Source of the DNA: Actinomadura sp. NBRC 104412
GTDB lineage: Bacteria; Actinomycetota; Actinomycetes; Streptosporangiales; Streptosporangiaceae
DNA: 55,221 bases
Direction: 5' to 3'
Assembly (NCBI RefSeq): GCF_030269515.1
Contig: NZ_BSTM01000041.1
Coordinates: 1 to 55,221 of the forward strand
Shown here: in pieces, positions 33,983 to 42,403 of the stretch
How the letters are laid out: each line of letters opens with the position of its first letter
Position numbering within the stretch: position 1 is the first letter of the stretch
Program-made: the position numbers and the translations under genes
Notes under the pieces: model-generated
Seen by the model: only the letters and a program-made list of their open reading frames with translations
Database searches by the model: none
What the model was told of the DNA's origin: nothing

Positions 33983-35569
33983 TCAGAAGATCGCGATTCC
34001 CGCGAGGGTGGACACGATCAGCCCGGCCATCACCGGCACGAACGAGCGGCGGACGAGGTCCAGCGCCGAGACCCGGGCGAACCCGGCCACGGCCAGCAGT
34101 GAGGACCAGGCGATCAGCACGCCGCCGCCCGACCAGATGCAGCCCATCTGGCCGATGGCGGCGAGCAGGGCGGGGTCGATCCCGGACGCGGGGCCGAGCG
34201 TTCCGGCCAGCGAGCCGGTGAGCGGCAGCCCGGAGAAGCCGGAGCCGTCCAGGCCGGTGATGATCCCGACCAGCAGCAGCGCCAGCCCGACGATGACGCC
34301 GCTGTGGGGGATCGCGCCCTCGATCTTCGCGGTCAGGTCGAACAGGAAGCCGGGGGCCTTCGCGTCCTCGCCGAGCGCCATGATCCGCCCGGCGAAGTCG
34401 GCGTTGCCGAGGAAGAAGAACCCCGCGATGGGGATCACGACGCCCATCGCCTTCATCGCGAAGACCAGCCCGTCCACCACGTGCTCGCCGCAGGACTCCA
34501 GGGCGTGCATCCGGTCCCGGGACAGCGCCGCGGCGACCAGCAGCAGGACGGCGGTGCCGCCGACGAGGGCGGCCGCGTCCGAGCCGGTGACCTCGGGGAC
34601 GAGGCCGGTGAACTTGCCGAGCAACATGTAGCCGAGCAGCCCGGCCAGCACCACCGGGACGACGATCGCGTACACCTTCGACTTGAGGACGTGGCTCTCG
34701 TCGGGGGCGCTCCCGGCCGGACCGTCGTCGCCCGTCCCGCCGGGACCCGAGCCCGAGCCGCCGTCCAGGGCCGCCTGGGTCATGGCGTCGCCCGCCGGAG
34801 CCTGCGAGGCGTCCTTCTCGATCACCTCCTTGGTGGCGGCCGCCACGCGGCGCGGGGACAGCAGGCGCCGCCGGGGCCGCTCGGGCGTCGTGTCGGCGCC
34901 GGCCTCCCAGCGGGCCAGCAGCGCGACGTCGGGGGTGCGCATCTCGCCGCGGGTCATCAGGTAGCCGAGGACCAGCGCGACCACACCGGTGATGATCGAC
35001 AGCACCATGGCGCGGTCGGCGACCTCCGGGGTGCCGACGCCCGCCGCCTTGGCGGACAGGCCGGGTGCCACCTGGAGGACGTAGTCGCTGGACAGCGCCA
35101 TGCCCTGACCCGCGATCGCGATCGCGACCCCGGCCGAGATCGGGGGCAGCCCGGCGGCGATCGCGGCGGGCAGCAGCACGGCGCCGATCAGCGGCACCGC
35201 CGGGGTGGGCCAGAAGAACAGGCTGATCACGTAGGTGATGCCCGCGATGACCCAGAAGGAGGAGTGGCCGTTGCGCATGACGCGGCGGAACGGCGCGATC
35301 ATCCGCCGGTCCGCGCCGATCCCGCGCAGCGCGCCCAGCAGCGCCGTGACCAGCGCGATGATCAGGAAGATGTTGAACAGTTCGGTGGCCGCGACGAGGC
35401 TGGCGTTGAACACGGCCTGGAGCCCGCGGACGGGGCTGCCGTCGTAGGCGAGCGCGGTGCAGAACGTGGCGACGATCGCGGGGATGACGACGTTCTTGCG
35501 GGCGATCATGACCGCGATGATCACGATGATGCCGGAGAGGAAGACCCAATGGGCGGCGCCTAGCTGCAC
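33983..35569 (-). CDS. Multi-pass membrane transporter, copy A (family not named)
   Basis: 528 residues with about 11-12 hydrophobic segments and a central hydrophilic Gly/Ala/Asp-rich loop of roughly 100 residues. Conserved-looking blocks are FFWPTPAVPLIGAVLLPAAI, IAGQGMALSSDYVLQVAPGLSAKAAG and GIITGLDGSGFSGLPLTGSL. The layout resembles ion-transporter (IT) superfamily or gluconate/citrate-type permeases, which is inference. A clear paralogue is encoded at 47635-49164. GTG start at 35569 with GGAGGTGG upstream. It points away from the GGT gene, so the two share a control region. Confidence 0.75.
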   Translation of the reverse strand: MQLGAAHWVFLSGIIVIIAVMIARKNVVIPAIVATFCTALAYDGSPVRGLQAVFNASLVAATELFNIFLIIALVTALLGALRGIGADRRMIAPFRRVMRNGHSSFWVIAGITYVISLFFWPTPAVPLIGAVLLPAAIAAGLPPISAGVAIAIAGQGMALSSDYVLQVAPGLSAKAAGVGTPEVADRAMVLSIITGVVALVLGYLMTRGEMRTPDVALLARWEAGADTTPERPRRRLLSPRRVAAATKEVIEKDASQAPAGDAMTQAALDGGSGSGPGGTGDDGPAGSAPDESHVLKSKVYAIVVPVVLAGLLGYMLLGKFTGLVPEVTGSDAAALVGGTAVLLLVAAALSRDRMHALESCGEHVVDGLVFAMKAMGVVIPIAGFFFLGNADFAGRIMALGEDAKAPGFLFDLTAKIEGAIPHSGVIVGLALLLVGIITGLDGSGFSGLPLTGSLAGTLGPASGIDPALLAAIGQMGCIWSGGGVLIAWSSLLAVAGFARVSALDLVRRSFVPVMAGLIVSTLAGIAIF

Positions 35570-35666
35570 GCCACCACCTCCTTGTCGACCGGACGGGGGG
35601 TAGGAGGCCCTGGCTGGTCAGGTTGCAGTGACCTTCCCTGATCGCCGGACACCGGACAATGAGGAA

Positions 35667-35700
35667 GCTGCACAGCGCATCCATGAGCGTTTTGTGCAGC
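35667..35700. promoter_or_regulatory. Inverted repeat in the permease/GGT divergent control region
   Basis: GCTGCACA (35667-35674) and TGTGCAGC (35693-35700) are perfect complements 18 nt apart. They lie between the permease start (35569) and the GGT start. Nothing else is recognisable in this 238-269-nt gap. It could be an operator for both genes. Confidence 0.35.
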
Positions 35701-35807
35701 GTGACGTGTGCGCTCCGAGGGGAACGGCGGCCTCCGGGACGCGGGCCAGCGGATTGTGCGACCTGCCCACGGATCATCGGCGATCTTCAGCGAAGCGTCC
35801 ATTCCGG

Positions 35808-37487
35808 ATGTCCGTGACCGATCCGGACACTGGGAACATGCACCCACCGCCGCCAGGCCACCCGGACGCCTCCGACCAGGCGCGAGCACCGGAACGCGGG
35901 CCGACGCTGTCGACTCGCGGGATGGTCGCGTCCAGCCACCCGGCGGTCAGCCAGGCCGGGGTCCGCGTCCTGGAGGACGGCGGCAACGCCGTGGACGCCG
36001 CGCTCGCCATGGCGGCGATGTCGTGGCTCGTGCTGCCCGGGCAGTGCGGGATCGGCGGTGACGCGTTCGCGCTGGTGCGCCGTCTTGACGGGACGGTCAC
36101 CGCGTTCGGCGGCAGCGGCTTCGGCCCGGACGGCGGCGAACCCGCCTTCTACCGCGACCAGGGCCTGGACGCACTTCCGATGGACGGGCCGCTCGCCGTC
36201 GCCGTCCCGGGAGCGGTCGCCGCGCTCGCCGCGTTGCACGCCGACTCGGCGTCCTGGGAACTGACCAGGCTCTGGGGACCGGCCGCCGACCACGCCGAGC
36301 GCGGGCTGCCCTGCACCTACAAGACCCGGGGCGACATCCTCGAACGGCGCGCGGCCCTGTCCCGGGACGCCGGCACCGCGTCCGTCTTCCTCCCGGACGG
36401 CGTACCGCCGCGCGTGGGCGCGCCGCTCCGGCAACCGGAACTGGCCGCCACGATCCGCCGCGTCGCCGCCGATCCCTCGTCGTTCTACACCGGTGAGCCC
36501 GCCGAACGCGCCGTCGCCGCGCTGAACGAAGGCGGCGCCCCGTTCAGCGGCGAGGAGTGGGCCGCGTCCGGCGAGGCGCTCACCGGCGACGCCCTCACCT
36601 GCGTCTACCAGGGCCTGACCCTGCACCTGACGCCGCCTCCCACGCCCGGCTGGATGGTGATCCAGCAGGCGTTGCTGAACGACGGCGTCCTCGCGGAGGC
36701 GCCCTGGCTGTCGGCCGAGGCCGTCGGACGGGCCGCCGACGCCGCGCGGCTGGCCTTCGCCGACCGGTTCGCGGGGTGCGGATCGGACAACGACCACTGG
36801 CGGACGCTGCTCACCAAGGACGCCGTGGCCGCGGCGCGCGAACGCCTAGCCGCCCGTGACCTCCCGGCGCCCGCACGCCCGCACGTCCCGGTGGACGGCG
36901 ACACGACCTCCATGGTCGCGGTCGACGCCGACGGCATGGCGGTGAGCCTGATCCATTCGCTCGCGTTCACGTTCGGCGCCCGCTTCACGGTGCCCGGGAC
37001 GGGGATCGTCCTGAACAACCGGCTGGGACGCGGCGCGTACCTGATCGACGGCCATCCCAACGAGGTGCGGCCGCGCCGCCGTCCCCTGCACACCCTCAAC
37101 GCGTGGCTGGTCACCGGCCAGGACGGCGCGCTCCGCCACGTCGGCAACACGCCCGGCGGGGACGGCCAGGTCCAGTGGAACATGCAGCTGATCTCGCATC
37201 TCCTCGACCATGGCCTCGACCCGGCCACGGCGGTGAGCGCGCCCCGCTTCACCGTCCACCCCGGCAGCGACGCCGACGTGGTCGGCGAGCCGCCGGAGCT
37301 GCGCGTCGAGTCCCGCCTCGGGACGGAACGCGTGGAACGGCTGCGCGAGCTGGGGCACGACGTCCGCGTCCAGGGGCCGTGGGCGGGCGGCGGAAGCGCG
37401 CAGGTCGTCTCGGCCGACCCCGGCACGGGCGCGCTGCTCGGAGCCTCCGATCCTCGTCAGGACGGGGTGGCGCTCGGTGTCCTCTGA
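35808..37487 (+). CDS. Gamma-glutamyltransferase family (Ntn) hydrolase
   Basis: 559 residues from ATG 35808; ATG 35838 is an alternative, and neither has a strong ribosome site. Family marks: RGMVASSHPAVSQAGVRVLEDGGNAVDAALAMAAM and LPGQCGIGGDAFALV near the start, the autocleavage/nucleophile Thr in GDTTSMVAVDADGMAVSLIHSLAFTFGARFTVPGTGIVLNNRLG, and the glycine-rich NTPGGDGQVQWN. It should self-process into two chains and cleave gamma-glutamyl or related amide bonds. There is no signal peptide, so it is cytoplasmic, unlike classical GGT. It overlaps ridA by 11 nt. Confidence 0.88.
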   Translation: MSVTDPDTGNMHPPPPGHPDASDQARAPERGPTLSTRGMVASSHPAVSQAGVRVLEDGGNAVDAALAMAAMSWLVLPGQCGIGGDAFALVRRLDGTVTAFGGSGFGPDGGEPAFYRDQGLDALPMDGPLAVAVPGAVAALAALHADSASWELTRLWGPAADHAERGLPCTYKTRGDILERRAALSRDAGTASVFLPDGVPPRVGAPLRQPELAATIRRVAADPSSFYTGEPAERAVAALNEGGAPFSGEEWAASGEALTGDALTCVYQGLTLHLTPPPTPGWMVIQQALLNDGVLAEAPWLSAEAVGRAADAARLAFADRFAGCGSDNDHWRTLLTKDAVAAARERLAARDLPAPARPHVPVDGDTTSMVAVDADGMAVSLIHSLAFTFGARFTVPGTGIVLNNRLGRGAYLIDGHPNEVRPRRRPLHTLNAWLVTGQDGALRHVGNTPGGDGQVQWNMQLISHLLDHGLDPATAVSAPRFTVHPGSDADVVGEPPELRVESRLGTERVERLRELGHDVRVQGPWAGGGSAQVVSADPGTGALLGASDPRQDGVALGVL

Positions 37488-37986
37488 CGAATCCCTCGCG
37501 GCCCCGCGCCCGCAGGGCGACTACGTTCCGGCGGTCGTCGTCCCGTACGCCCCGGGTCTGCGCCTGGTGACCAGCGCGGGCATGACGCCGCGCCGCGACG
37601 GCGTGCTGACCGTGACGGGCCTTGTCGGCCACGAGGTCGATCCGGCCACGGCACGCGATGCCGCCGCGCTCGCCGCCCGCAACGCGGTCGCCGCCGTCGC
37701 GTCGGCCGCCGTCGCGTCGGCCTCCGGGCGGCCGGCGGCCGGTGGACGTGAACTCGTCCGCGCCTGGCTGCGCATGACCGTCTATGTCGCCTGCGTGGAC
37801 GGCGTCACCGGACTGTCGGCCATCGCGGACGGCGCGTCCGCGACCCTCGCCTCCCTCACCCCGGACGTGCCGTTGCCCGCGCGCAGCGCCATCGGCGTCC
37901 GCGCCCTCCCCGGCGGCGCGCCCGTGGAGATCGAACTGACCGCGCTCGTCGCAGGCGACGAGCGACCCGGAACGGAGAACCGCTGA
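37477..37986 (+). CDS. RidA (YjgF/UK114)-family protein
   Basis: 169 residues. RidA proteins hydrolyse reactive enamines/imines or act on related pathway intermediates. Recognised by VVPYAPGLRLVTSAGMTPRRDGVLTVTGLVGHEV, a helix with repeated Ala-Ala-Asn, RMTVYVACVDG, and the ending ARSAIGVRALPGGAPVEIELTALVA (RSAIGV...LP.GAPVEIE is the family signature). The Arg of RSAIGV is the usual substrate-binding residue. GTG start inside the end of the GGT gene; the ALDH gene follows after 2 nt, so all three are coupled. Confidence 0.85.
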   Translation: MSSDESLAAPRPQGDYVPAVVVPYAPGLRLVTSAGMTPRRDGVLTVTGLVGHEVDPATARDAAALAARNAVAAVASAAVASASGRPAAGGRELVRAWLRMTVYVACVDGVTGLSAIADGASATLASLTPDVPLPARSAIGVRALPGGAPVEIELTALVAGDERPGTENR

Positions 37987-37988
37987 GC

Positions 37989-39455
37989 ATGCCCTACAGC
38001 CGACCGGAGACCCGGCCACCGCACTCCGGGCTCAACCTCGTCGCGGGCGAGTGGACGCCCGCCGCCGACGGACGCCGGTTCGAGCGCCGCAACCCGGCCG
38101 ACCTGAGCGACCTGGTCGGGACGTTCCCCGACTCGTCCGCCGACGACATGGCCGCCGCGATCGGAGCGGTGGAGGAGGGCGCGGAGGAGTGGGCCGCCGC
38201 GTCCCCCGAGCGTCGCGCGGGCGTCCTGGAGGCCGCGGCGCGCTGGCTGGAGGACCGGGCGGACGAGCTCACGGTCGAGCTCGTCCGGGAGGAGGGCAAG
38301 ACCCGCGCCGAGGCCGCGATGGAGACCGGCCGCACGCCCAAGAACCTGCGGTTCTACGCGGGCGAGGCGCTCCGCATCACCGGGCGCAGCTACCCGGCGG
38401 ACGACGGCGGCCTCGTCTACACGCGGCCCGAACCGGTCGGGGTGGTCGGTGCGATCACGCCGTGGAACTTCCCGCTGAACATCCCGTCGCGCAAGCTCGG
38501 GCCGGCGCTCGCCGCCGGGAACGGGGTGGTGTTCAAACCGTCACCGGTCACCCCGCTGCTCGCGCAGCGGCTGGTGGAGGCGCTGCTCGCGGGCGGGCTG
38601 CCGCCGCGTGCGATCGCCCTCGTCCAGGGCGGCGCGGCTCCCGGTGCCGCGCTCGCCGCCGACCCGCGCGTGGCGGCGGTGACGTTCACCGGCTCGACCG
38701 AGGTGGGACGCGCCATCCACGCGAGCGTCGGCCCGTCCCGGCGCGTCCAGTTGGAGATGGGCGGCAAGAACCCGGTGATCGTCCTGGACGACGCCGACCT
38801 CGACCGCGCCGCGCAGATCGTCGCCAAGGGCGCCTTCGGGCTCGGCGGCCAGGCGTGCACGGGCACCAGCCGCGTCATCGTCCACGAGTCCGTCCACGAC
38901 GCGCTGCTGGAGAAGGTCGTCGCGCTCGCCGAGTCCCGGACGGTCGGCAACGGCCTGCACGACGGCGTCACCATGGGGCCGCTCGCCGCGGACTTCCAGC
39001 TCGCGAAGGTCCTGGAGTATGTCCGGATCGGACAGGACGAGGGCGCCAAGCTCGTCACCGGCGGCGCCAGGCTGGACGACGAAGCCGGATACTTCGTCTC
39101 CCCGGCGGTCTTCACCGACGTCACCCCGGAGATGCGGATCGCCCGCGAGGAGATCTTCGGCCCCGTGCTGGCGTTCCAGCGCGTGTCCGGCCTGGACGAG
39201 GCGATCGCGCTCGCCGACGCCACCCCCTACGGGCTGTCCGCCGGCATCGTCACCCGCGACATCGAGCGCGCCTTCGCCTTCGCCCGCCGGATCCGCACCG
39301 GCCTCGTCAAGATCAACCAGCCGACCACCGGAATGGCGATGACCGTTCCCTTCGGGGGCTTCAAGGAATCCAGCACGCAGACGTTCAAGGAGCAGGCCGG
39401 GGACTCGATGATGCTCTTCTACACGCAGGAGAAGAGCGTCTATCTCTCGCCGTGA
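37989..39455 (+). CDS. NAD(P)-dependent aldehyde dehydrogenase (semialdehyde type)
   Basis: 488 residues, the normal length. N160 in ITPWNFPLN, K183 in VVFKPS, TFTGSTEVG, the general base E256 in QLEMGGKNP and nucleophile C290 in GGQACTGT are in place. The style is close to alpha-ketoglutaric-semialdehyde or succinate-semialdehyde dehydrogenases. It follows ridA by 2 nt. An amine or enamine route ending in a semialdehyde would fit GGT-RidA-ALDH, which is inference. Confidence 0.9.
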   Translation: MPYSRPETRPPHSGLNLVAGEWTPAADGRRFERRNPADLSDLVGTFPDSSADDMAAAIGAVEEGAEEWAAASPERRAGVLEAAARWLEDRADELTVELVREEGKTRAEAAMETGRTPKNLRFYAGEALRITGRSYPADDGGLVYTRPEPVGVVGAITPWNFPLNIPSRKLGPALAAGNGVVFKPSPVTPLLAQRLVEALLAGGLPPRAIALVQGGAAPGAALAADPRVAAVTFTGSTEVGRAIHASVGPSRRVQLEMGGKNPVIVLDDADLDRAAQIVAKGAFGLGGQACTGTSRVIVHESVHDALLEKVVALAESRTVGNGLHDGVTMGPLAADFQLAKVLEYVRIGQDEGAKLVTGGARLDDEAGYFVSPAVFTDVTPEMRIAREEIFGPVLAFQRVSGLDEAIALADATPYGLSAGIVTRDIERAFAFARRIRTGLVKINQPTTGMAMTVPFGGFKESSTQTFKEQAGDSMMLFYTQEKSVYLSP

Positions 39456-39487
39456 GCGCCGCTGAACGGCCGCTGAACTCCCTGGTC

Positions 39488-39519
39488 GGGACGGTGCACA
39501 GTGCACACGGCGGTCCCGT
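39488..39519. promoter_or_regulatory. Palindrome and hairpin between ALDH and the diiron-protein gene
   Basis: GTGCACAGTGCAC at 39495-39507 is a perfect dyad around a central base. It is enclosed by CGGGAC (39488-39493) and GTCCCG (39514-39519), which can pair. It may end the GGT-RidA-ALDH transcript or be an operator for the next gene, whose start is 87 nt away. Confidence 0.4.
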
Positions 39520-39605
39520 CTCCGTGTGCGTTCCGGCCATGGCGGGCGCGCGCCGCCCACCCCTAGCGTGACACTGCGGAGAAAGGTCGAGAAAGGAGCC
39601 TTGAA

Positions 39606-40325
39606 ATGGCGGAACTGCTGGCCAAGGAAGAATTCCGTGCGGAACTCCAGAATGCCATCAAGGGCCGGGAGGCGAAGAACGCCTCGTTCAGCCGCGCCTG
39701 GGCGGACGGTGAGCTGAAGCGCGAGCACTTCGCCCGCTGGGCGGAGAACCACTACCACTACGTGGGACCGTTCGCGGACTACCTGGCCTACGTCTACGCC
39801 AACATCCCCGACGAGTGCACCGGGGCCAAGGACTTCACGCTTCAGAACATGTACGAGGAGGAGCTGGCCGACATCCGGCACACCGACCTCCTCATCCGAT
39901 TCGCCGAGGCGTGCGGCACCACCCGGGAGCGTGTCGAGGACCCGAACAACATGAACCCGGTCACCCGCGGCCTCCAGGCGTGGTGCTACTCGGTCGCGAT
40001 GCGCGAGCACTTCGTCGTCGCCACCGCCGCGCTGGTGGTGGGGCTGGAGTCGCAGGTACCGAGCATCTACCGGAAGCAGATCGTGCCGCTGCGCGAGGTG
40101 TACGGGTTCACCGAGGACGAAATCGAGTTCTTCGACCTGCACATCACCTCGGACGTGGTGCACGGCGAGCGCGGCTACCAGATCGTGCTCGACCACGCCG
40201 ACACCCCGCAGCTCCAGCAGCGCTGCCTGCAAATGTGCCGGTGGGGCGCGGAGATGAGGTTCTCCTACACGCAGGCCCTCTACGACACCTACGTCAAGCC
40301 CGACCTGGTCGGCGCCGAGGGCTGA
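39606..40325 (+). CDS. Heme-oxygenase-like diiron oxidase (PqqC/CADD/TenA fold)
   Basis: 239 residues, all helical. The metal-ligand pattern of the HDO superfamily is complete: E85 and H92 (MYEEELADIRHTDLL, E-x6-H), E148 (GLESQV), and H179, D183 and H186 (DLHITSDVVHGER, H-x3-D-x2-H); the spacing is that of CADD-type diiron proteins. A further conserved-looking segment is RWAENHYHYVGPFADYLAYVY. It probably activates O2 for an oxidation, C-C cleavage or N-oxygenation; plain TenA or PqqC activity is unlikely because of the full diiron set. A Rieske ferredoxin gene follows after 96 nt. ATG 39606 is preceded by GAAAGGAG. Confidence 0.85.
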   Translation: MAELLAKEEFRAELQNAIKGREAKNASFSRAWADGELKREHFARWAENHYHYVGPFADYLAYVYANIPDECTGAKDFTLQNMYEEELADIRHTDLLIRFAEACGTTRERVEDPNNMNPVTRGLQAWCYSVAMREHFVVATAALVVGLESQVPSIYRKQIVPLREVYGFTEDEIEFFDLHITSDVVHGERGYQIVLDHADTPQLQQRCLQMCRWGAEMRFSYTQALYDTYVKPDLVGAEG

Positions 40326-40421
40326 CCCGTCCGGTGACGCCCGGCGGCGGGACGCGCACCGCTCCCGCCGCCGGGCGTCCCGCGACCGCGAAACGCACGC
40401 GAAGGAACGACAGGGAGAGCG

Positions 40422-40796
40422 ATGACGACGGACCACTGGGTGGAGGCCGCCGCCCTCGCGGACGTGCGGCGCCGCAAGCGGCTCGCGGTCACCGTGGAGG
40501 GACGGGACATCGGGCTGTTCCTGGTCGGCGAGACCGTGTACGCGCTGGACGACGTCTGCGTCCACAAGCAGCGGCGGCTGACCAAGGGGACACTGCTGGC
40601 CGGCCGGGTGATCTGCCCCGGGCACCAGTGGAAGATCGACCCCGCCACCGGCGAGATCGAGGACCGCGACGAGTGCCAGCCGACCTACCCCGTCCGCGTC
40701 GACGACGGCGTCGTCTACGTGGACCCGGGACCGCGCGCCGCCGCCCCCGCCCCCGCGCCCCAGCCCGTGTCCGCGCTCACAGAGGAACAGTCATGA
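40422..40796 (+). CDS. Rieske [2Fe-2S] ferredoxin (second copy)
   Basis: 124 residues. Ligands C46/H48 (DVCVHKQRRLTKG) and C65/H68 (VICPGHQWKIDPATGE). The spacing is that of NirD/BphF-type ferredoxins, without disulphide cysteines. A short Ala/Pro-rich tail follows residue 105. It is coupled to the reductase gene by an ATGA overlap. No oxygenase alpha subunit lies in this block, so the upstream diiron protein is the obvious electron acceptor. Confidence 0.9.
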   Translation: MTTDHWVEAAALADVRRRKRLAVTVEGRDIGLFLVGETVYALDDVCVHKQRRLTKGTLLAGRVICPGHQWKIDPATGEIEDRDECQPTYPVRVDDGVVYVDPGPRAAAPAPAPQPVSALTEEQS

Positions 40797-42010
40797 TCGA
40801 GTCCGTCATCGTCGTGGGGGCCGGGCAGACCGCCGCCGTGGCCGCCCGCACGCTGCGCCGTCGCGGTTTCGACGGCCGGCTCACCATCGCCGGGGACGAG
40901 CCCGAGCGCCCTTACCAGCGTCCGCCGCTGTCCAAGGAGTACCTGGCCGGCGACCACGACCGGGACGAGCTGTTCCTGCTCACCCCGGAGTGGTGCGAGG
41001 ACAAGTCCATCGACCTGCGCGTGAGCACCCGGGTGACCGGTGTGAACCCCGCCGGCCGCGCGGTCGAGTACGCCGACGGGACGTCCGAGACCGCCGACGC
41101 CGTCCTGATCGCGACGGGCGGACGGCCGCGCCTCCTGCCCGGTGTGGAGGGCGCCCGCGTCCGGTATCTGCGGACCCTCGCCGACGCCGACCGGCTGCGC
41201 GCCGAGCTGCGCCCCGGTACCCGGCTGATCGTCATCGGGGCCGGATTCATCGGCTCGGAGATCGCGTCCACGGCGCGCGAGCTGGGCGCCGCCGTCACCG
41301 TGATCGAGCAGGCCGCCCAGCCCCTCGCCGCGACGATCGGCCGGACGATGGGGGACGCCCTCGCCGCCCTCCACCGCAGCGCCGGGGTCGACCTGCGCAC
41401 GGGGGAGAAGGTCGAGTCGTACCGGGAGACGGGCGACGCCGCACTGGTCACCACGTCCGGCGGGACGACCGTCGAAGGCGACCTGGTGCTGGTCGGTATC
41501 GGCATGGTGCCCAACTCCGAGTTCCTCGCCGGCACGTCCATCGAGCTCACCGGCGACGGCGCCGTGGCGGTCGACGAGTACTGCCGCACGAATCAGCCGG
41601 GGATCTACGCGGCCGGTGACGTGACGGCCTTCCACCATCCGCTCTTCGGCCGGCGCGTCCGCGCCGAGCACTTCGACAACGCCAACGCCCAGGGCATGGC
41701 CGCCGCCAAGAACATCCTGGGAAGGCCGGCCGCGCACGCGACGTCCCCCTGGTTCTGGTCCGACCAGTTCGGACGGAACCTCCAGTACACCGGGCACCCG
41801 TCCGGCGCCGACCGGATGGTGGTGCGCGGCCGGGTCGACGACTTCGACTTCGTGGCCTACTACCTGGCCGGGGGCGTGCTGACGGCCGCCTTCGGCATCG
41901 ACCGGGGTGGTGAGATCGCGGTCGCGCGCGAGCTGATCGCCGCCCGGCTGGCCCCCGACCCGGACGTCCTGCGCGACGAGGACGCCGACCTGACCGAACT
42001 GCTGGGCTGA
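40793..42010 (+). CDS. NADH:ferredoxin reductase (second copy)
   Basis: 405 residues. FAD motif VIVVGAGQTAAVAARTLRRRGFDG, NAD motif LIVIGAGFIGSEIASTARELGAAVTVIE, second FAD motif GIYAAGDVTAF, and the C-terminal domain with PWFWSDQFGRNLQYTG. Same family as the reductase at 32717 but clearly a different protein. Likely passes electrons to the Rieske ferredoxin just upstream and/or the Rieske protein 13 nt downstream. Confidence 0.92.
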   Translation: MIESVIVVGAGQTAAVAARTLRRRGFDGRLTIAGDEPERPYQRPPLSKEYLAGDHDRDELFLLTPEWCEDKSIDLRVSTRVTGVNPAGRAVEYADGTSETADAVLIATGGRPRLLPGVEGARVRYLRTLADADRLRAELRPGTRLIVIGAGFIGSEIASTARELGAAVTVIEQAAQPLAATIGRTMGDALAALHRSAGVDLRTGEKVESYRETGDAALVTTSGGTTVEGDLVLVGIGMVPNSEFLAGTSIELTGDGAVAVDEYCRTNQPGIYAAGDVTAFHHPLFGRRVRAEHFDNANAQGMAAAKNILGRPAAHATSPWFWSDQFGRNLQYTGHPSGADRMVVRGRVDDFDFVAYYLAGGVLTAAFGIDRGGEIAVARELIAARLAPDPDVLRDEDADLTELLG

Positions 42011-42022
42011 GGGGCTCTCAAC

Positions 42023-42403
42023 GTGGAGAACGAGCTGGAATTCCTGTACGTGGCGCGCTCGGGCCAGGTGCCCGAGGGCGTGGTGCGCCGCTTCTTCGTC
42101 GGGGACGACGACCAGTGGGAGATCGCCGTGGCCCGCTCCGAGGGCGAGGTGCACGCGATGTCGAACTACTGCACGCACCTGGACTGCCTGCTGTCGTCCG
42201 GCCGGGTCACCGAGGACGGCCTGCTGTGCTCCTGCCACGGCAGCGTCTTCGACTACGCCGACGGTGAGCCGCTCTCCCCGCCCGCGACCAAGCCGATCGA
42301 GATCTACCCGATCAAGGAGGAGGACGGGAGGATCTGGGTCGCGATCCCGCCGGGCACCCGCCCACCCGGCCCGCGCAGGCGGCGGGCGGGCAGTGGTCGC
42401 TGA
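42023..42403 (+). CDS. Rieske protein of bc1-like type (with disulphide cysteines)
   Basis: 126 residues. Ligands C50/H52 (YCTHLDC) and C69/H72 (LCSCHGSVFD), plus C55 and C71, which in bc1/b6f Rieske proteins form a disulphide that raises the potential. There is no membrane anchor, so it is a soluble protein with a high-potential-like centre. The basic Pro/Arg-rich C-terminal tail is unusual. GTG start; it overlaps the MFS gene by 11 nt. Its role next to a low-potential-type ferredoxin and reductase is unclear; it could be a second carrier or a subunit of the oxygenase. Confidence 0.88.
   Translation: MENELEFLYVARSGQVPEGVVRRFFVGDDDQWEIAVARSEGEVHAMSNYCTHLDCLLSSGRVTEDGLLCSCHGSVFDYADGEPLSPPATKPIEIYPIKEEDGRIWVAIPPGTRPPGPRRRRAGSGR

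Noticed and set aside
33828..35777. 649-codon minus-strand frame overlapping permease A
   Set aside because: It runs in the wrong frame of the permease and is Arg/Gly-rich; permease A has the membrane segments and a strong ribosome site.
39606..40325. Calling the helical protein PqqC or TenA (PQQ or thiamine enzyme)
   Set aside because: No pqq or thi genes are nearby, and a complete diiron ligand set (E, H, E, H-x3-D-x2-H) is present, which fits HDO oxidases better.
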